This document shows, piece after piece, positions 1 through 8,315 of a stretch of DNA of 64,000 nt. The position numbers and the translations under genes were made by a program. The DNA comes from Pontibacterium sp049603715 (GTDB lineage: Bacteria; Pseudomonadota; Gammaproteobacteria; Pseudomonadales; Balneatricaceae): positions 1-64,000 of the forward strand of contig JBMYSW010000010.1 in the NCBI GenBank assembly GCA_049603715.1. The letters run 5' to 3'. Below the pieces are notes generated by a model. That model made no database searches, had not been told where the DNA came from, and saw nothing but the letters and a program-made list of their open reading frames with translations. Each line of letters opens with the position of its first letter. Position 1 is the stretch's first letter.

Positions 1-413
1 CCCTTTATTACATGAATGCTATTGTGCCCATGTTGGTTGCACAACAACTGGTGCCGTTTTTAAACAAACAGCAACCGACGGTGTTTTCGGCCCTTACTGC
101 AAGGGTGGGGAGCATTAGCGACAATGGCTTGGGCGGTTGGTATGGCTATCGTGCCAGTAAAAGTGCAGCGCATATGTTGCTTAAAACATTGTCGATTGAG
201 TTAAAACGCAAGCTGCCCAAGCTGGCAGTCATATCGTTACATCCGGGTACGGTGGATACCTCCTTGTCTGCGCCTTTTCAGGCTCGTGTTCCCACGGGCA
301 AGCTGTTTTCGCCACAACAGTCAGCGGGATATTTGTGGCAAGTAGTACAGCAGGTATCGGCGGAAGACAGCGGCAAAATCTTTGCGTGGGACGGCACAGA
401 AATTACGCCTTAA
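1..413 (+). CDS. Short-chain dehydrogenase/reductase, 5' end outside window
   Basis: This is the C-terminal part of an SDR-family NAD(P)-dependent oxidoreductase; the reading frame is open to the window edge, so the Met codon at 12 is internal. The helix that carries the SDR asparagine (NAIVPMLVAQQLVP) is followed by the YGYRASKSA motif, which supplies the catalytic Tyr and Lys. A later HPGTVDT stretch is typical of the csgA-like, cell-signalling-type SDR branch. About 135 residues are visible, so roughly the first 100, including the Rossmann glycine motif, lie upstream. The substrate cannot be told. Confidence 0.85.
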   Translation, partial: LYYMNAIVPMLVAQQLVPFLNKQQPTVFSALTARVGSISDNGLGGWYGYRASKSAAHMLLKTLSIELKRKLPKLAVISLHPGTVDTSLSAPFQARVPTGKLFSPQQSAGYLWQVVQQVSAEDSGKIFAWDGTEITP

Positions 414-486
414 CTCGCGAAGCGTTCACAAAAGATTAATCAAAATATACATCGCCGTTTAGAGTGCTTCGGAGTATGCTCAAAGC

Positions 487-918
487 ATGACTAGACTCTT
501 ATTTGCATACGGTTCGTTAATGAACGACGAGGTGACTAACGCTCTGCTTCAGTCACCTTTAGAGAGGCAACCAGCGACGCTTAATGGTTATCGTCGGGTA
601 CAAGTGAAAAATGCTTTGTACCCCGGCGCTTTTGCCGATGTGGGCGCGGTAACTGAGGGCCAGTTGATCAGTGGTTTGACGGACGATCAATGGCAGCGGT
701 TAGACGTGTTTGAAGGTGAATACTATGAGCGAACAGCCGTGACGGTACTCAGTGCAGCAGGCGAGCCCGTGCTTGCTGATACTTACGTATTTAAGGACGC
801 TTATCGCCACCTTCTTAACGACTCGCCATGGTGTAATGATACCTTTCGTGACCAGTTGATGAGCCGTTTTATCGACACCTACACGGGCTATTTAGCCGCT
901 GCTTCTGAAGACTCATAG
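487..918 (+). CDS. Gamma-glutamylcyclotransferase-like (AIG2/YtfP type) protein
   Basis: A 143-residue protein of the GGCT-like fold. The N-terminal YGSL motif (residues 8-11) forms the substrate-binding loop of the family, and the FEGEYYER segment holds the expected catalytic glutamate (E76). Members release 5-oxoproline from gamma-glutamyl amines or amino acids; the exact substrate is not readable here. Length fits the family. The start has a GGAG 12 bases upstream. It is convergent with the cytochrome c gene downstream. A hairpin without a T-run lies between them (945-969). Confidence 0.8.
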   Translation: MTRLLFAYGSLMNDEVTNALLQSPLERQPATLNGYRRVQVKNALYPGAFADVGAVTEGQLISGLTDDQWQRLDVFEGEYYERTAVTVLSAAGEPVLADTYVFKDAYRHLLNDSPWCNDTFRDQLMSRFIDTYTGYLAAASEDS

Positions 919-1027
919 GCAAAAACCGGCACGAGCAGTGGTTAAAGCCACCTGCGGTGCAAGTGGCTTGGTTCACTAGGTTTAACGTATTTGTGTGTAA
1001 ACTACCTGTGTTTAAAGGCGGGTTAAG

Positions 1028-1414
1028 CTATAACGACTTTAAAAACGCCAATAGGTAGTCTTGCTCAGCACGGTCGGTAATCGCGACATGCCGCATGCGC
1101 GTGTTTGGCACCAGCGTATCGTTGCTCTCAATCCATAAGCGAAGGTTCTCTTCGCTCCAAACCAACCCTGAATCCTTAAGTGCTTGTGAGTAAGCAAAGC
1201 GAGGCAAGCTTGCTGCTTTGCGCTCGTAAACGCCGTTTAGCTGTGGCCCAAAAGTATTTTTGCTTGGGTCTTCAGAGTGGCAGGCGTGGCAGCGCTGGGC
1301 AAAAATAGCTTGGCCTGCGGCTACCATGGCTTCATCGGCCGTTGCATTAAAAGAAGCGGCCATTAGGCAAGCGAGGGAAACACCAGAAAGCGTTTTAGCT
1401 GTGAAAGTTTTCAT
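1028..1414 (-). CDS. Class I cytochrome c, periplasmic
   Basis: A 128-residue monohaem cytochrome c. A signal peptide (about residues 1-26, ending at an Ala-rich site before DEAM) would export it. Haem attachment is CHACH (C42, C45, H46) and the likely axial Met is M107 in PNTRM. The central part (GPQLNGVYERKA, then FAYSQALKDSG) matches cytochrome c2/c550-type electron carriers. Its redox partner is unknown. A second small cytochrome c lies at 4075, on the other side of the BLUF and kinase genes. Confidence 0.88.
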   Translation of the reverse strand: MKTFTAKTLSGVSLACLMAASFNATADEAMVAAGQAIFAQRCHACHSEDPSKNTFGPQLNGVYERKAASLPRFAYSQALKDSGLVWSEENLRLWIESNDTLVPNTRMRHVAITDRAEQDYLLAFLKSL

Positions 1415-1625
1415 TGTTCGCTACTCCGTTAGAGTGAATAAATCTAAGCGGAGTATGGCCCAACTCATTAGCGAATACGTGCTGCTAAAGGTGTAGTCCC
1501 TAGGGGTCAAAAGTCTATGAATAGCTAGGGTTTGAGCCAAGTCATAAAATGCTGGCGATATGGCTGAAGAAGTGATTTATTGGCTGTATCTTTCCTTGAT
1601 TTAGCGCAATAACTTTCATCCGAGT

Positions 1626-2042
1626 TTATACCTCAGTTTGCTGTTTAGACATGTGATGTAAAAACACCAAGGTTTCTTTTTGGCTCATGGCGTCGGGCTG
1701 AAACTCGTGTTGGCCTAGCTTTTCTAGCAGTCTACTAAACTGCGCAGAGCTGCCGGAATAACCCATTTTCCACTCCGAAAAAATCGGCTTTTCTATTTCG
1801 CTGTAGCTGATAATCGTTACTTCATCATGGCGAGGGTCGTCGGCAATGTCTAAGTAGAGCTCGTTTACGGCTTCGCGTTCGCCCTCAAGTGCTTGTAAAA
1901 AATAGCGTTTGTCGTAACAAAGCATGCCACAAATATCTAAGCTCGCGTTGTTACTGCGTGCCGTTTCTAAAATATCCTTCAAATCCGCGAGGGACATCTC
2001 GCGTGACGCGCGACTGAAATAAAGTAATCGAACCAGCTTCAT
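1626..2042 (-). CDS. BLUF-domain blue-light sensor protein
   Basis: A stand-alone BLUF protein of 138 residues that should bind FAD and sense blue light. Visible flavin-site residues are Tyr8 (LLYFSRA), the Asn pair at 31-32, Gln50 (YFLQALEGE) and the Trp/Met pair at 91/93 (SEWKMGY), all in family positions. The start at 2042 is preferred: a GGAG lies 8-9 bases ahead of it, and that GGAG overlaps an upstream in-frame ATG at 2057, which would add five residues. A short C-terminal tail (residues 100-138) carries no recognised output domain, so a partner protein is expected. It is divergent from the histidine kinase, with about 110 bp between them. Confidence 0.9.
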   Translation of the reverse strand: MKLVRLLYFSRASREMSLADLKDILETARSNNASLDICGMLCYDKRYFLQALEGEREAVNELYLDIADDPRHDEVTIISYSEIEKPIFSEWKMGYSGSSAQFSRLLEKLGQHEFQPDAMSQKETLVFLHHMSKQQTEV

Positions 2043-2149
2043 GGTTGTTTTCTCCATTGTGCAAAAAACAAACGGTGTTTGCGAAACCCTTAGGCAGCAC
2101 CTAGGCTTTCAGCATAGCAGACATTTAAAAATTTGCGGGGGCAAGCTCA

Positions 2150-3940
2150 ATGGCGCTACACATTCTTTCAGTGAGTCAAAGTGCGACGGTAACCGATGTT
2201 ATTCCACACCCTTGGCAGGAGGTGGTGCACTTTAGCAACTTTAGGGCGTTTAAAAAGCAGCTAAAGCATCAAAAGCCGGCGCTTGTTATCTTGTTTGTGA
2301 ATGCGCCCGAAGATGAAAGTTTGTGCCAAGAGGTGGCACGTTTTATTCGTGTGGGGCTGGCTAATCAAGATACTCGGCTAGTGCTGATGCGGGGCGCCCG
2401 TATGACCATTGATGAGTCGGTATGGATGGAAGAGTATCAACTTAATGCCTGTTTAGTAGGCGATTCAGAGCGCTGGGCTTATAACCGCTCGGTGCTTAAT
2501 CGAGAGTTAGATACCTTTAGTTACATTGACAATAACCTGCGCCAACATGATGCCGAAACAGAGATGCTGATGTGTATGACTCGCTTTTCTCGCTCAGATG
2601 AAAGCGTGGGTGAGTTAGTTAAAGCGTTTTCTGCCACGTTAGCTGGCTTGTGTCGTGCCAGTGGTTATTTGCATATTCAGCCTAATATGCAGGGTAAATG
2701 GTTGTTAGCTTATACCTCGGGCCTTCCTGATGAAGCGATAAAAGGGATGAAGTCGGCGCTAGGCCAAGCTGAGTTGCCTGCTTGTTTGCGTCATGCACTC
2801 GACGAAAAGCGACCTCAAATTAATTTGCTGGATGATGATGCGGGCCTTAGGCCTGTGACCCAGCAATTACCAGAACGTATTGGCAGCTATTTTTCATTTC
2901 CGTTGGTGGTGTATGGCAATGTGATTTGCGTGATGTTGTATTTGATTCCTGAGATTGATATGGAAAGCGTCTCAATGAAGCAGATCAATATCATTAACAA
3001 GGCGGCAGAGCAGCTCACCATTTTGCTTGAGCGTAAACAGGCGGAAAGCAGCCTTCGCAAACAGTATAAGCGACTAAAAAGCACCATGCTGGAGCTAAAA
3101 AGCGCCCGTGAAGAGCTTGCCCATAGCGAAAAAATGGCCTCTATTGGCCGAATGGCAGCAGGTATTGCGCACGAAATTAACAACCCACTGTCGTTTGTCA
3201 TCAGCAACATTTCGTCGATGGACACTTACCTTGAAAACATCATGAAGCTGCAAGCCATGCAGGCGGAGTTGCTGTCGTCGATTGATCACGAGCAAGATCA
3301 TAAAGCATCACAACTGAAGCAGAATATCTCGATGTTTGAAGAAGAGGCTGATATGCCGTTTATTCTTGAGGATATTCGTGCCGTGGTGGATGACTCTTTT
3401 CAAGGCCTGCAACGGGTCAAAAATATAATCACCGACTTGCGAACCTTTACCTATCATCAAGCGGACCGACAAGCATGTGATTTAGTGACGGTGGTTGATG
3501 AGACACTCAAGGTGCTGCGCTACGACCTAGATAGCAAAATTGAAATTCGACAATCACTCAGTGTGTCGATGGCGTTTCAATCTCACCCCGGCTTGTTAGG
3601 GCAGGTGTTAACTAATCTTGTAAAAAACGCTATTCAAGCGCTCAACTCAGCCGCAACCGCTAAGCCATTGATTGAGATTATTGGTAAAGAAGCGGGCGGT
3701 GTTGTGACTTTGGTGGTCAGAGACAATGGCCCAGGCATTCCTAAAGATAAACAGTCGAAAGTGTTTGAGCCGTTTTTTACCACCAAACCGGTGGGGGAGG
3801 GCACCGGGCTAGGGTTATCGGTGACGTTTAACATTGTGAAAAAACTAGGTGGCGAGCTGACGTTTACAAGTGAAGAAGGCAAAGGAGTGACTTTTACCAT
3901 GACCTTCCCGCTTAACGCTCCCACAGGTGAAGAGTCTTAG
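2150..3940 (+). CDS. Sensor histidine kinase with receiver-like and GAF-like input
   Basis: A soluble 596-residue histidine kinase with no membrane segments. The first ~125 residues look like a receiver fold that lacks clear acidic-pocket residues. A GAF-like region (about 150-300) and a coiled coil (about 295-330) follow. The HisKA H-box has H341 in IAHEINNPLS. The ATPase shows the N-box (N489, N493), the G1 box DNGPGIP (from D525) and the G2 box GTGLGLSV. No response regulator is adjacent. The divergent neighbour is a BLUF light sensor, so a shared light-signalling pathway is possible but inferred only from position. Confidence 0.88.
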   Translation: MALHILSVSQSATVTDVIPHPWQEVVHFSNFRAFKKQLKHQKPALVILFVNAPEDESLCQEVARFIRVGLANQDTRLVLMRGARMTIDESVWMEEYQLNACLVGDSERWAYNRSVLNRELDTFSYIDNNLRQHDAETEMLMCMTRFSRSDESVGELVKAFSATLAGLCRASGYLHIQPNMQGKWLLAYTSGLPDEAIKGMKSALGQAELPACLRHALDEKRPQINLLDDDAGLRPVTQQLPERIGSYFSFPLVVYGNVICVMLYLIPEIDMESVSMKQINIINKAAEQLTILLERKQAESSLRKQYKRLKSTMLELKSAREELAHSEKMASIGRMAAGIAHEINNPLSFVISNISSMDTYLENIMKLQAMQAELLSSIDHEQDHKASQLKQNISMFEEEADMPFILEDIRAVVDDSFQGLQRVKNIITDLRTFTYHQADRQACDLVTVVDETLKVLRYDLDSKIEIRQSLSVSMAFQSHPGLLGQVLTNLVKNAIQALNSAATAKPLIEIIGKEAGGVVTLVVRDNGPGIPKDKQSKVFEPFFTTKPVGEGTGLGLSVTFNIVKKLGGELTFTSEEGKGVTFTMTFPLNAPTGEES

Positions 3941-4074
3941 TTTTAATAGCCAGTTGATATAAGCTTATTCTTTTTGTTTATTATTGTGGCGAGTATGATG
4001 ACGTTCATAGACACCATGGCGTGGGCTGTGCGTGGCGTACATAACCTTAAGTGATGACATAAAAGGATAAGCCA

Positions 4075-4485
4075 ATGAACGCTTTATTGAGTGCCGTTGT
4101 GTTACTAGCGGCTACGTCGATGACATCTTATGCCTCTGAAGATGCCGAGCAGGTATTTAATCAACTGTGTGGAAGCTGTCATGTCACCTCTGGCAAGCCA
4201 ACCGTCGCGCCGCCTGTGGTGGGTATGGTTGACCATGTTCGAGCCGCATACCCCGCTAAAGAAGACTTTGTCGAGCGAATCGTGGCTTGGGTTGCTAACC
4301 CTAATGCGGATGATGCGCTTATGCCAGGTGCAGTGCGAAAGTTTGGCGTGATGCCTAAGCTACCTTACGAGCCTGCCAAAGTGCGCCTTGTGGCTGAATA
4401 CCTTTACGACGGCAACCGCGAATTACCTGAATGGTATGTTGGGCACTATGAAGAAGAGCACGGGACAAAGCCCAAAGCTCACTAA
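4075..4485 (+). CDS. Small periplasmic cytochrome c
   Basis: A 136-residue monohaem cytochrome c with a short signal peptide (residues 1-20, cleavage after SYA). The haem site is CGSCH (C32, C35, H36). Met residues in LMPG and GVMPKLPY are candidate sixth ligands. The C-terminal tail (YVGHYEEEHGTKPKAH) is rich in His and Glu. The start has an AAAGGA Shine-Dalgarno site. It follows the histidine kinase on the same strand after a 134 bp gap and may or may not be cotranscribed. Confidence 0.85.
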   Translation: MNALLSAVVLLAATSMTSYASEDAEQVFNQLCGSCHVTSGKPTVAPPVVGMVDHVRAAYPAKEDFVERIVAWVANPNADDALMPGAVRKFGVMPKLPYEPAKVRLVAEYLYDGNRELPEWYVGHYEEEHGTKPKAH

Positions 4486-4529
4486 AAGCGCATTAGTTGA
4501 TTGAGCTGCGTGCTTGCTTGAGCTCCTTG

Positions 4530-5426
4530 CTAAGAGGAGCTTAACTCCTGAGCCAAAAAGTCGATAAACACCCGCGCTTTTGGCGGTAAGTAGCGGTTGG
4601 GCAAATACAGTGCATACAAGGTATCGCCGTAGGGGCCTTCAACCTGATAGTCGCTCAATACGGTTTCTAAACGCCCTTGTTGGCAGTCGTCTTCAATGGC
4701 GTAATCGGGCAGTAACGCTACCCCTGCGTTTTCGATGGTAGCGGCTCTTAGCCCCTCGCTGGTGTTAATGATTAAACCACTGCTGATGCTCTGTTCTATT
4801 TCTCCTTCAACCGCATGGCTAAAACGCCAAGGTACGCTATTGCTCTCTTGACTGAGCAAACAACGATGGTTTGCGAGCTCCGAAGGATGAGAAGGGCGAC
4901 CGTGTTCATCCCAATAAGCCGGTGTCGCACATATGTGATAGCTAATTTGTTTGAGCTTACGTGCTTGCCAATTGTCGGGTGGCGACTGAGTTAAGCGAAT
5001 ACTCAAATCAAAGCCTTCTGCCACCATATCCACACGTCGGTCGTTCAGGCTGAGCACTAACTCTACCTCTGGGTAGGCCTCTAAAAAGCGCGGCGCTAGT
5101 GCGGCGAGGTAACGGTTGCCTAATGCAACAGGGGCGCTGACTCGCAGGGTGCCCGTGGCTTTGCTTTGTAGGCCGAGCACTGCATCGTTAATGCCGCCAA
5201 GTTCCTCTTGGATGCGCTGAGCATGAGGCAGCACACGTAGGCCCGCTTCGGTCAGACTTAGGCGACGGGTGGTGCGGTTAAACAGTCGTGCCCCGAGTTG
5301 TTTTTCGAGCCGCGATATCTGTTTACTCACCGCTGATTTGGCAATATTTAGGTTGCCAGCCACTTGGCTGAATGAGCCTGCTTCGGCCACAAGGGCAAAT
5401 ACCACTAGGTCATCACTTTGCGACAT
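4530..5426 (-). CDS. LysR-family transcriptional regulator
   Basis: A 298-residue LysR-type regulator. The N-terminal winged helix (residues about 4-62) includes the typical GSFSQVAGNLNIAKSAVS recognition region, and a periplasmic-binding-protein-like effector domain covers about 88-295. It belongs to the large CrgA/DsdC-like group common in gammaproteobacteria. It is divergent from the tautomerase gene at 5597, and the inverted repeat at 5477-5501 is the natural binding site, so it probably controls that gene and itself. The inducer is unknown. Confidence 0.9.
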   Translation of the reverse strand: MSQSDDLVVFALVAEAGSFSQVAGNLNIAKSAVSKQISRLEKQLGARLFNRTTRRLSLTEAGLRVLPHAQRIQEELGGINDAVLGLQSKATGTLRVSAPVALGNRYLAALAPRFLEAYPEVELVLSLNDRRVDMVAEGFDLSIRLTQSPPDNWQARKLKQISYHICATPAYWDEHGRPSHPSELANHRCLLSQESNSVPWRFSHAVEGEIEQSISSGLIINTSEGLRAATIENAGVALLPDYAIEDDCQQGRLETVLSDYQVEGPYGDTLYALYLPNRYLPPKARVFIDFLAQELSSS

Positions 5427-5476
5427 CTTGGGCCTCTATGATGCTTCATTGCTTATTGGTTGTTTTATTGTTCTTT

Positions 5477-5536
5477 AATTGGAATAAATAATGTTCCAAT
5501 TGTGTGTATTGTTTCTATTTTGTGTGAATTTATACT
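5477..5536 (+). promoter_or_regulatory. LysR operator plus sigma70 promoter for the tautomerase gene
   Basis: A perfect 8-bp inverted repeat, AATTGGAA (5477-5484) and TTCCAATT (5494-5501) with a 9-base centre, sits just ahead of a -35-like TTGTTT (5509-5514) and a -10 TATACT (5531-5536) with a 16-base spacer. An operator abutting the -35 element fits LysR activation. The box positions are read by eye; binding by the adjacent regulator is inferred. Confidence 0.6.
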
Positions 5537-5596
5537 GGTTATCAAGCAGTTGAGGAGCAGCCTCAACAGAAATAACAGTTTAAGAGGAAACACATT

Positions 5597-6004
5597 ATGC
5601 CAATGGTAACGATTAATATTTTAAGTGGTCGAGGTGAAGCATACGGTCAAGCGGTGAGTGACGTGGTCAACCAAGCGGTGATTGAAACCATGAACTTTCC
5701 GGAAGATGACCGCTACCAAGTTGTGAACGAATTACCTGAATACGCGTTGCAAATTCAACAACGCCAAGGTGAGCGTGCGATCATTAATTTGGTGATGCGT
5801 GGCGGCCGAGCAGATGAAGCTAAGCAGGCGTTTTATCGCCGAGTAGTGGCTGATTTGGCGGTGAATCCGGGTATCCCACCCGAAAACGTGGTGATCAACT
5901 TTGCCGAAAACCACGACATTGATTGGTCATTTGCCAATGGTAAAGCGAGTTTTATCGAAGAGCCTGAAAAGTGGTCGGCCACACCCCTGCAGGGTGCAGC
6001 ATGA
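5597..6004 (+). CDS. Tautomerase-superfamily protein
   Basis: A 135-residue member of the longer tautomerase group (Tautomerase_2 type). Removal of Met1 exposes Pro2, the catalytic base of the superfamily (start MPMVTI). The DDRYQVVNE segment, a GGRADEAKQAFY stretch and DWSFANGKA near the C-terminus follow the pattern of this family. The start is supported by AGAGGA. LysR control is likely from the divergent regulator and the operator upstream. It converges with the GGDEF gene, with only 5 bp between stops. Substrate unknown. Confidence 0.85.
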   Translation: MPMVTINILSGRGEAYGQAVSDVVNQAVIETMNFPEDDRYQVVNELPEYALQIQQRQGERAIINLVMRGGRADEAKQAFYRRVVADLAVNPGIPPENVVINFAENHDIDWSFANGKASFIEEPEKWSATPLQGAA

Positions 6005-6009
6005 GTCAT

Positions 6010-7179
6010 TTAGGTTTGGTCGTCGTAAGGTTGCGGTAGCTGCTTAGCACTGCACACCTTATTTCGCCCACTTCGTTTAGCTTGGTAAAGCGCTTGGTCG
6101 GCTGTGTTTACTAGGTCGCATGACTTGCAAGTTGTTGGAAACTCGCAATGGCTGACACCGACCGAAATGGTGACGCGGTGGAGAGGTTCTGCCGCTTCAT
6201 GGTCAATGTTTAGGTCGAATACGGCTTGCCGGTAGCCTTGCGCGAGTGCTTCGGCCTCTTCGTAGCTTGCGTTGGGGGCAAGCACAACAAACTCTTCGCC
6301 GCCATATCGGGCAATCAAGCAGTCTGGTGGAAAAGACGCTTGGGCGGCTTTTGCTAGTTGTTTTAGGCACTCATCACCGGCGATGTGGCCTTTAGTATCG
6401 TTGTAGGACTTAAACCAGTCAACGTCGAATAATATGACGCCGTATTGGCTTTGTTCTAAAGCGCATTGGTTGTGGAGGCGTTCAAGTTCGGCGTCAAAGC
6501 TGCGTCGATTAGCAATATTGGTGAGCCCGTCGGTATTTGATGAAATAAAGAGTTGGTTGGCCAGCATTTGGTTTTTGTGGGCAAGAATGACGCTATCGTA
6601 AAGGGTTTCGTAAGATCGTTTAGCCGAGCTGATTACCAAAATTAAATAAAGCAGAGTAACGGTTGCAAGCACCAAACCGTCGGTGCTGTTAAGTTGGGCA
6701 TAAATGAAAACGAGCGGTGCCAAAACTGGAATGACAAAAGCCATTAAGCCAATGCGTGAGGCCGAGGAGGTAGAAACCGTGCCTGCACAAATGCCGCATT
6801 GAATCACCAGCATGATGAGTGCGTCTTCAAAAGGAAGGTTAAGTGCGATATAGGCACCCCAGCTGCCCCAAATAAGGCCGCTGATGAGTGACGAACCGAT
6901 AAGCCGAGCGTAGTGGCTCTCAATTTTTAGTTTTGAGAATTGTTGTTCATTAAAACGGCGAAAGTTGATTAGCCGTAAAGAAGTAAGAAAAAGTACTGAA
7001 CAACCAAAGAGCAACAGTGCAATTATGTTTGCTCGTGTTGAATAGCTGACGAGGTTGGCTGCACAAAGCACAAAGTTACCTAAAGCGACCATGGGCAGTT
7101 GGCTGTAAAGCACACCAACGAGGGCTTTTTGAGGTTCGATGTCTTTGTCGTTTTGAGTCCCTAAATAACGAAGAATCAC
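6010..7179 (-). CDS. Membrane diguanylate cyclase (GGDEF)
   Basis: A 389-residue protein with about six hydrophobic segments in residues 20-190, then a C-terminal GGDEF domain. The active-site loop is RYGGEEF, and DGLTNIANRR marks the start of the domain, so c-di-GMP synthesis is expected. The usual inhibitory RxxD motif is absent: the residues before the active loop read FPPD. The start is GTG at 7179 with AGGAG about 12 bases upstream. No partner gene is adjacent. Confidence 0.85.
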   Translation of the reverse strand: MILRYLGTQNDKDIEPQKALVGVLYSQLPMVALGNFVLCAANLVSYSTRANIIALLLFGCSVLFLTSLRLINFRRFNEQQFSKLKIESHYARLIGSSLISGLIWGSWGAYIALNLPFEDALIMLVIQCGICAGTVSTSSASRIGLMAFVIPVLAPLVFIYAQLNSTDGLVLATVTLLYLILVISSAKRSYETLYDSVILAHKNQMLANQLFISSNTDGLTNIANRRSFDAELERLHNQCALEQSQYGVILFDVDWFKSYNDTKGHIAGDECLKQLAKAAQASFPPDCLIARYGGEEFVVLAPNASYEEAEALAQGYRQAVFDLNIDHEAAEPLHRVTISVGVSHCEFPTTCKSCDLVNTADQALYQAKRSGRNKVCSAKQLPQPYDDQT

Positions 7180-7444
7180 TGGTGTGAACGGCTCCTGCCA
7201 TGGGCTTGCACGGCGATGAATAAACGACAGTACCTATCTATAAGTAAAGCGCTAAATGCCCAAACTTGCCAGTGAGCTTAGTTTAGTTATGGCTAATTAA
7301 ATGGTGTGATTGATTTATGTCTATTAAATACTACAAAAAATTTTAATTTAAGAATGTGGGTTGCTGGTTATTTAATGGGGCTCGTCTAGGGAGGAGCAGC
7401 GAGCGATCTGCCCCACGTTGTTCGTGCCGCGTTTGTAAAGATCA

Positions 7445-8287
7445 TTAGGGTGCTGTATCTGCCTGTTGCCATAGGGCTTGGGCCATATCTTTGAGTTGCA
7501 GCGATTCGGCCCAGCGGTCGGTAATGTCTTGGTTGTTACGGTCGGTGATGGAATAGGGGCGGGTGCCTAGCTCGCAGGTAAAAGATAAATCATCATCGGC
7601 GTGGGCTCGGCTAATCCAGTCTTTAAAACCCCATAACCACAGGCGTTTAAAGGCATCAACCCATAGCTGATGCTGGGCAAAGCTGATAGGCACTTGCACC
7701 TGCTCACGATTAGCAACACGGCCGTGATAGGCGTAACAGTGTTGCATCACTTTTTTCAGCATGGCTTCTTCTGGCGCGGTGCCGCCCTCGTCGAAGGGGA
7801 TTTCGTGGCCAGCAACGTAATGGGACAAATCGCCAAGCAATTTAAGGTTGGGCAGTTGTTCAAGCAGCTCTAGGGTAAACCACAAGTCGTTGGTCAGCCG
7901 GTAGCGGTGGGTTTCAACGTATACGGGTACTTGAGTTTGTTCGGCGAGGCGTTGCCAGCCCTCTAGCAGGCGAACGGCTTCGGCCATGTCTCGGGTGCGC
8001 ACATTAGGCTGAATCGTAATGTGGTGAGGGCGAAATTCCTCAGCAAGCTCAATGGTTGGCGCCAGTGCATCAATGCTGGTAGGAAAGCATTGAGCTTCTA
8101 GGGTGAGGCCTTGGCTTTCTAGCTCACGCAACAGCGGTAGTGCTTTGTTGCGCTCCATTAGGTGATCTGTCACACCATCAAAACCATGTGCTTTTATACG
8201 CGCCAGTGCTTCGGGCATGGGCAGGGTTTCGCCGTTGGGCAGAATATTATCCATGGCCCACATGGATTGTAAAACCGTTAACTTCAT
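7445..8287 (-). CDS. TIM-barrel sugar-phosphate isomerase/epimerase-like protein (MocC-like context)
   Basis: A 280-residue xylose-isomerase-like TIM barrel. Candidate metal ligands sit in VYVETHR, LLGDLSHY, the His of the YHGRV segment and the CELGTRPYSI strand, the usual Glu/Asp/His/Glu set. It is the last gene of a cluster on this strand: regulator, diiron protein, Rieske ferredoxin, reductase, isomerase. In rhizobia, mocC encodes a protein of this fold and acts with other moc genes on rhizopine. A polyol or sugar substrate is therefore likely, but its identity is not visible. Confidence 0.75.
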   Translation of the reverse strand: MKLTVLQSMWAMDNILPNGETLPMPEALARIKAHGFDGVTDHLMERNKALPLLRELESQGLTLEAQCFPTSIDALAPTIELAEEFRPHHITIQPNVRTRDMAEAVRLLEGWQRLAEQTQVPVYVETHRYRLTNDLWFTLELLEQLPNLKLLGDLSHYVAGHEIPFDEGGTAPEEAMLKKVMQHCYAYHGRVANREQVQVPISFAQHQLWVDAFKRLWLWGFKDWISRAHADDDLSFTCELGTRPYSITDRNNQDITDRWAESLQLKDMAQALWQQADTAP

Positions 8288-8315
8288 AGGCTGCCTTTAG
8301 GACTTAAGTAAGGGG

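Noticed and set aside
945..969. Hairpin AAGCCAC/GTGGCTT after the GGCT gene
   Set aside because: It has no T-run, so I did not call it a terminator.
2887..3301. Minus-strand open frames within the histidine kinase gene
   Set aside because: They are shadows of the kinase coding strand, with no ribosome site or family signature.
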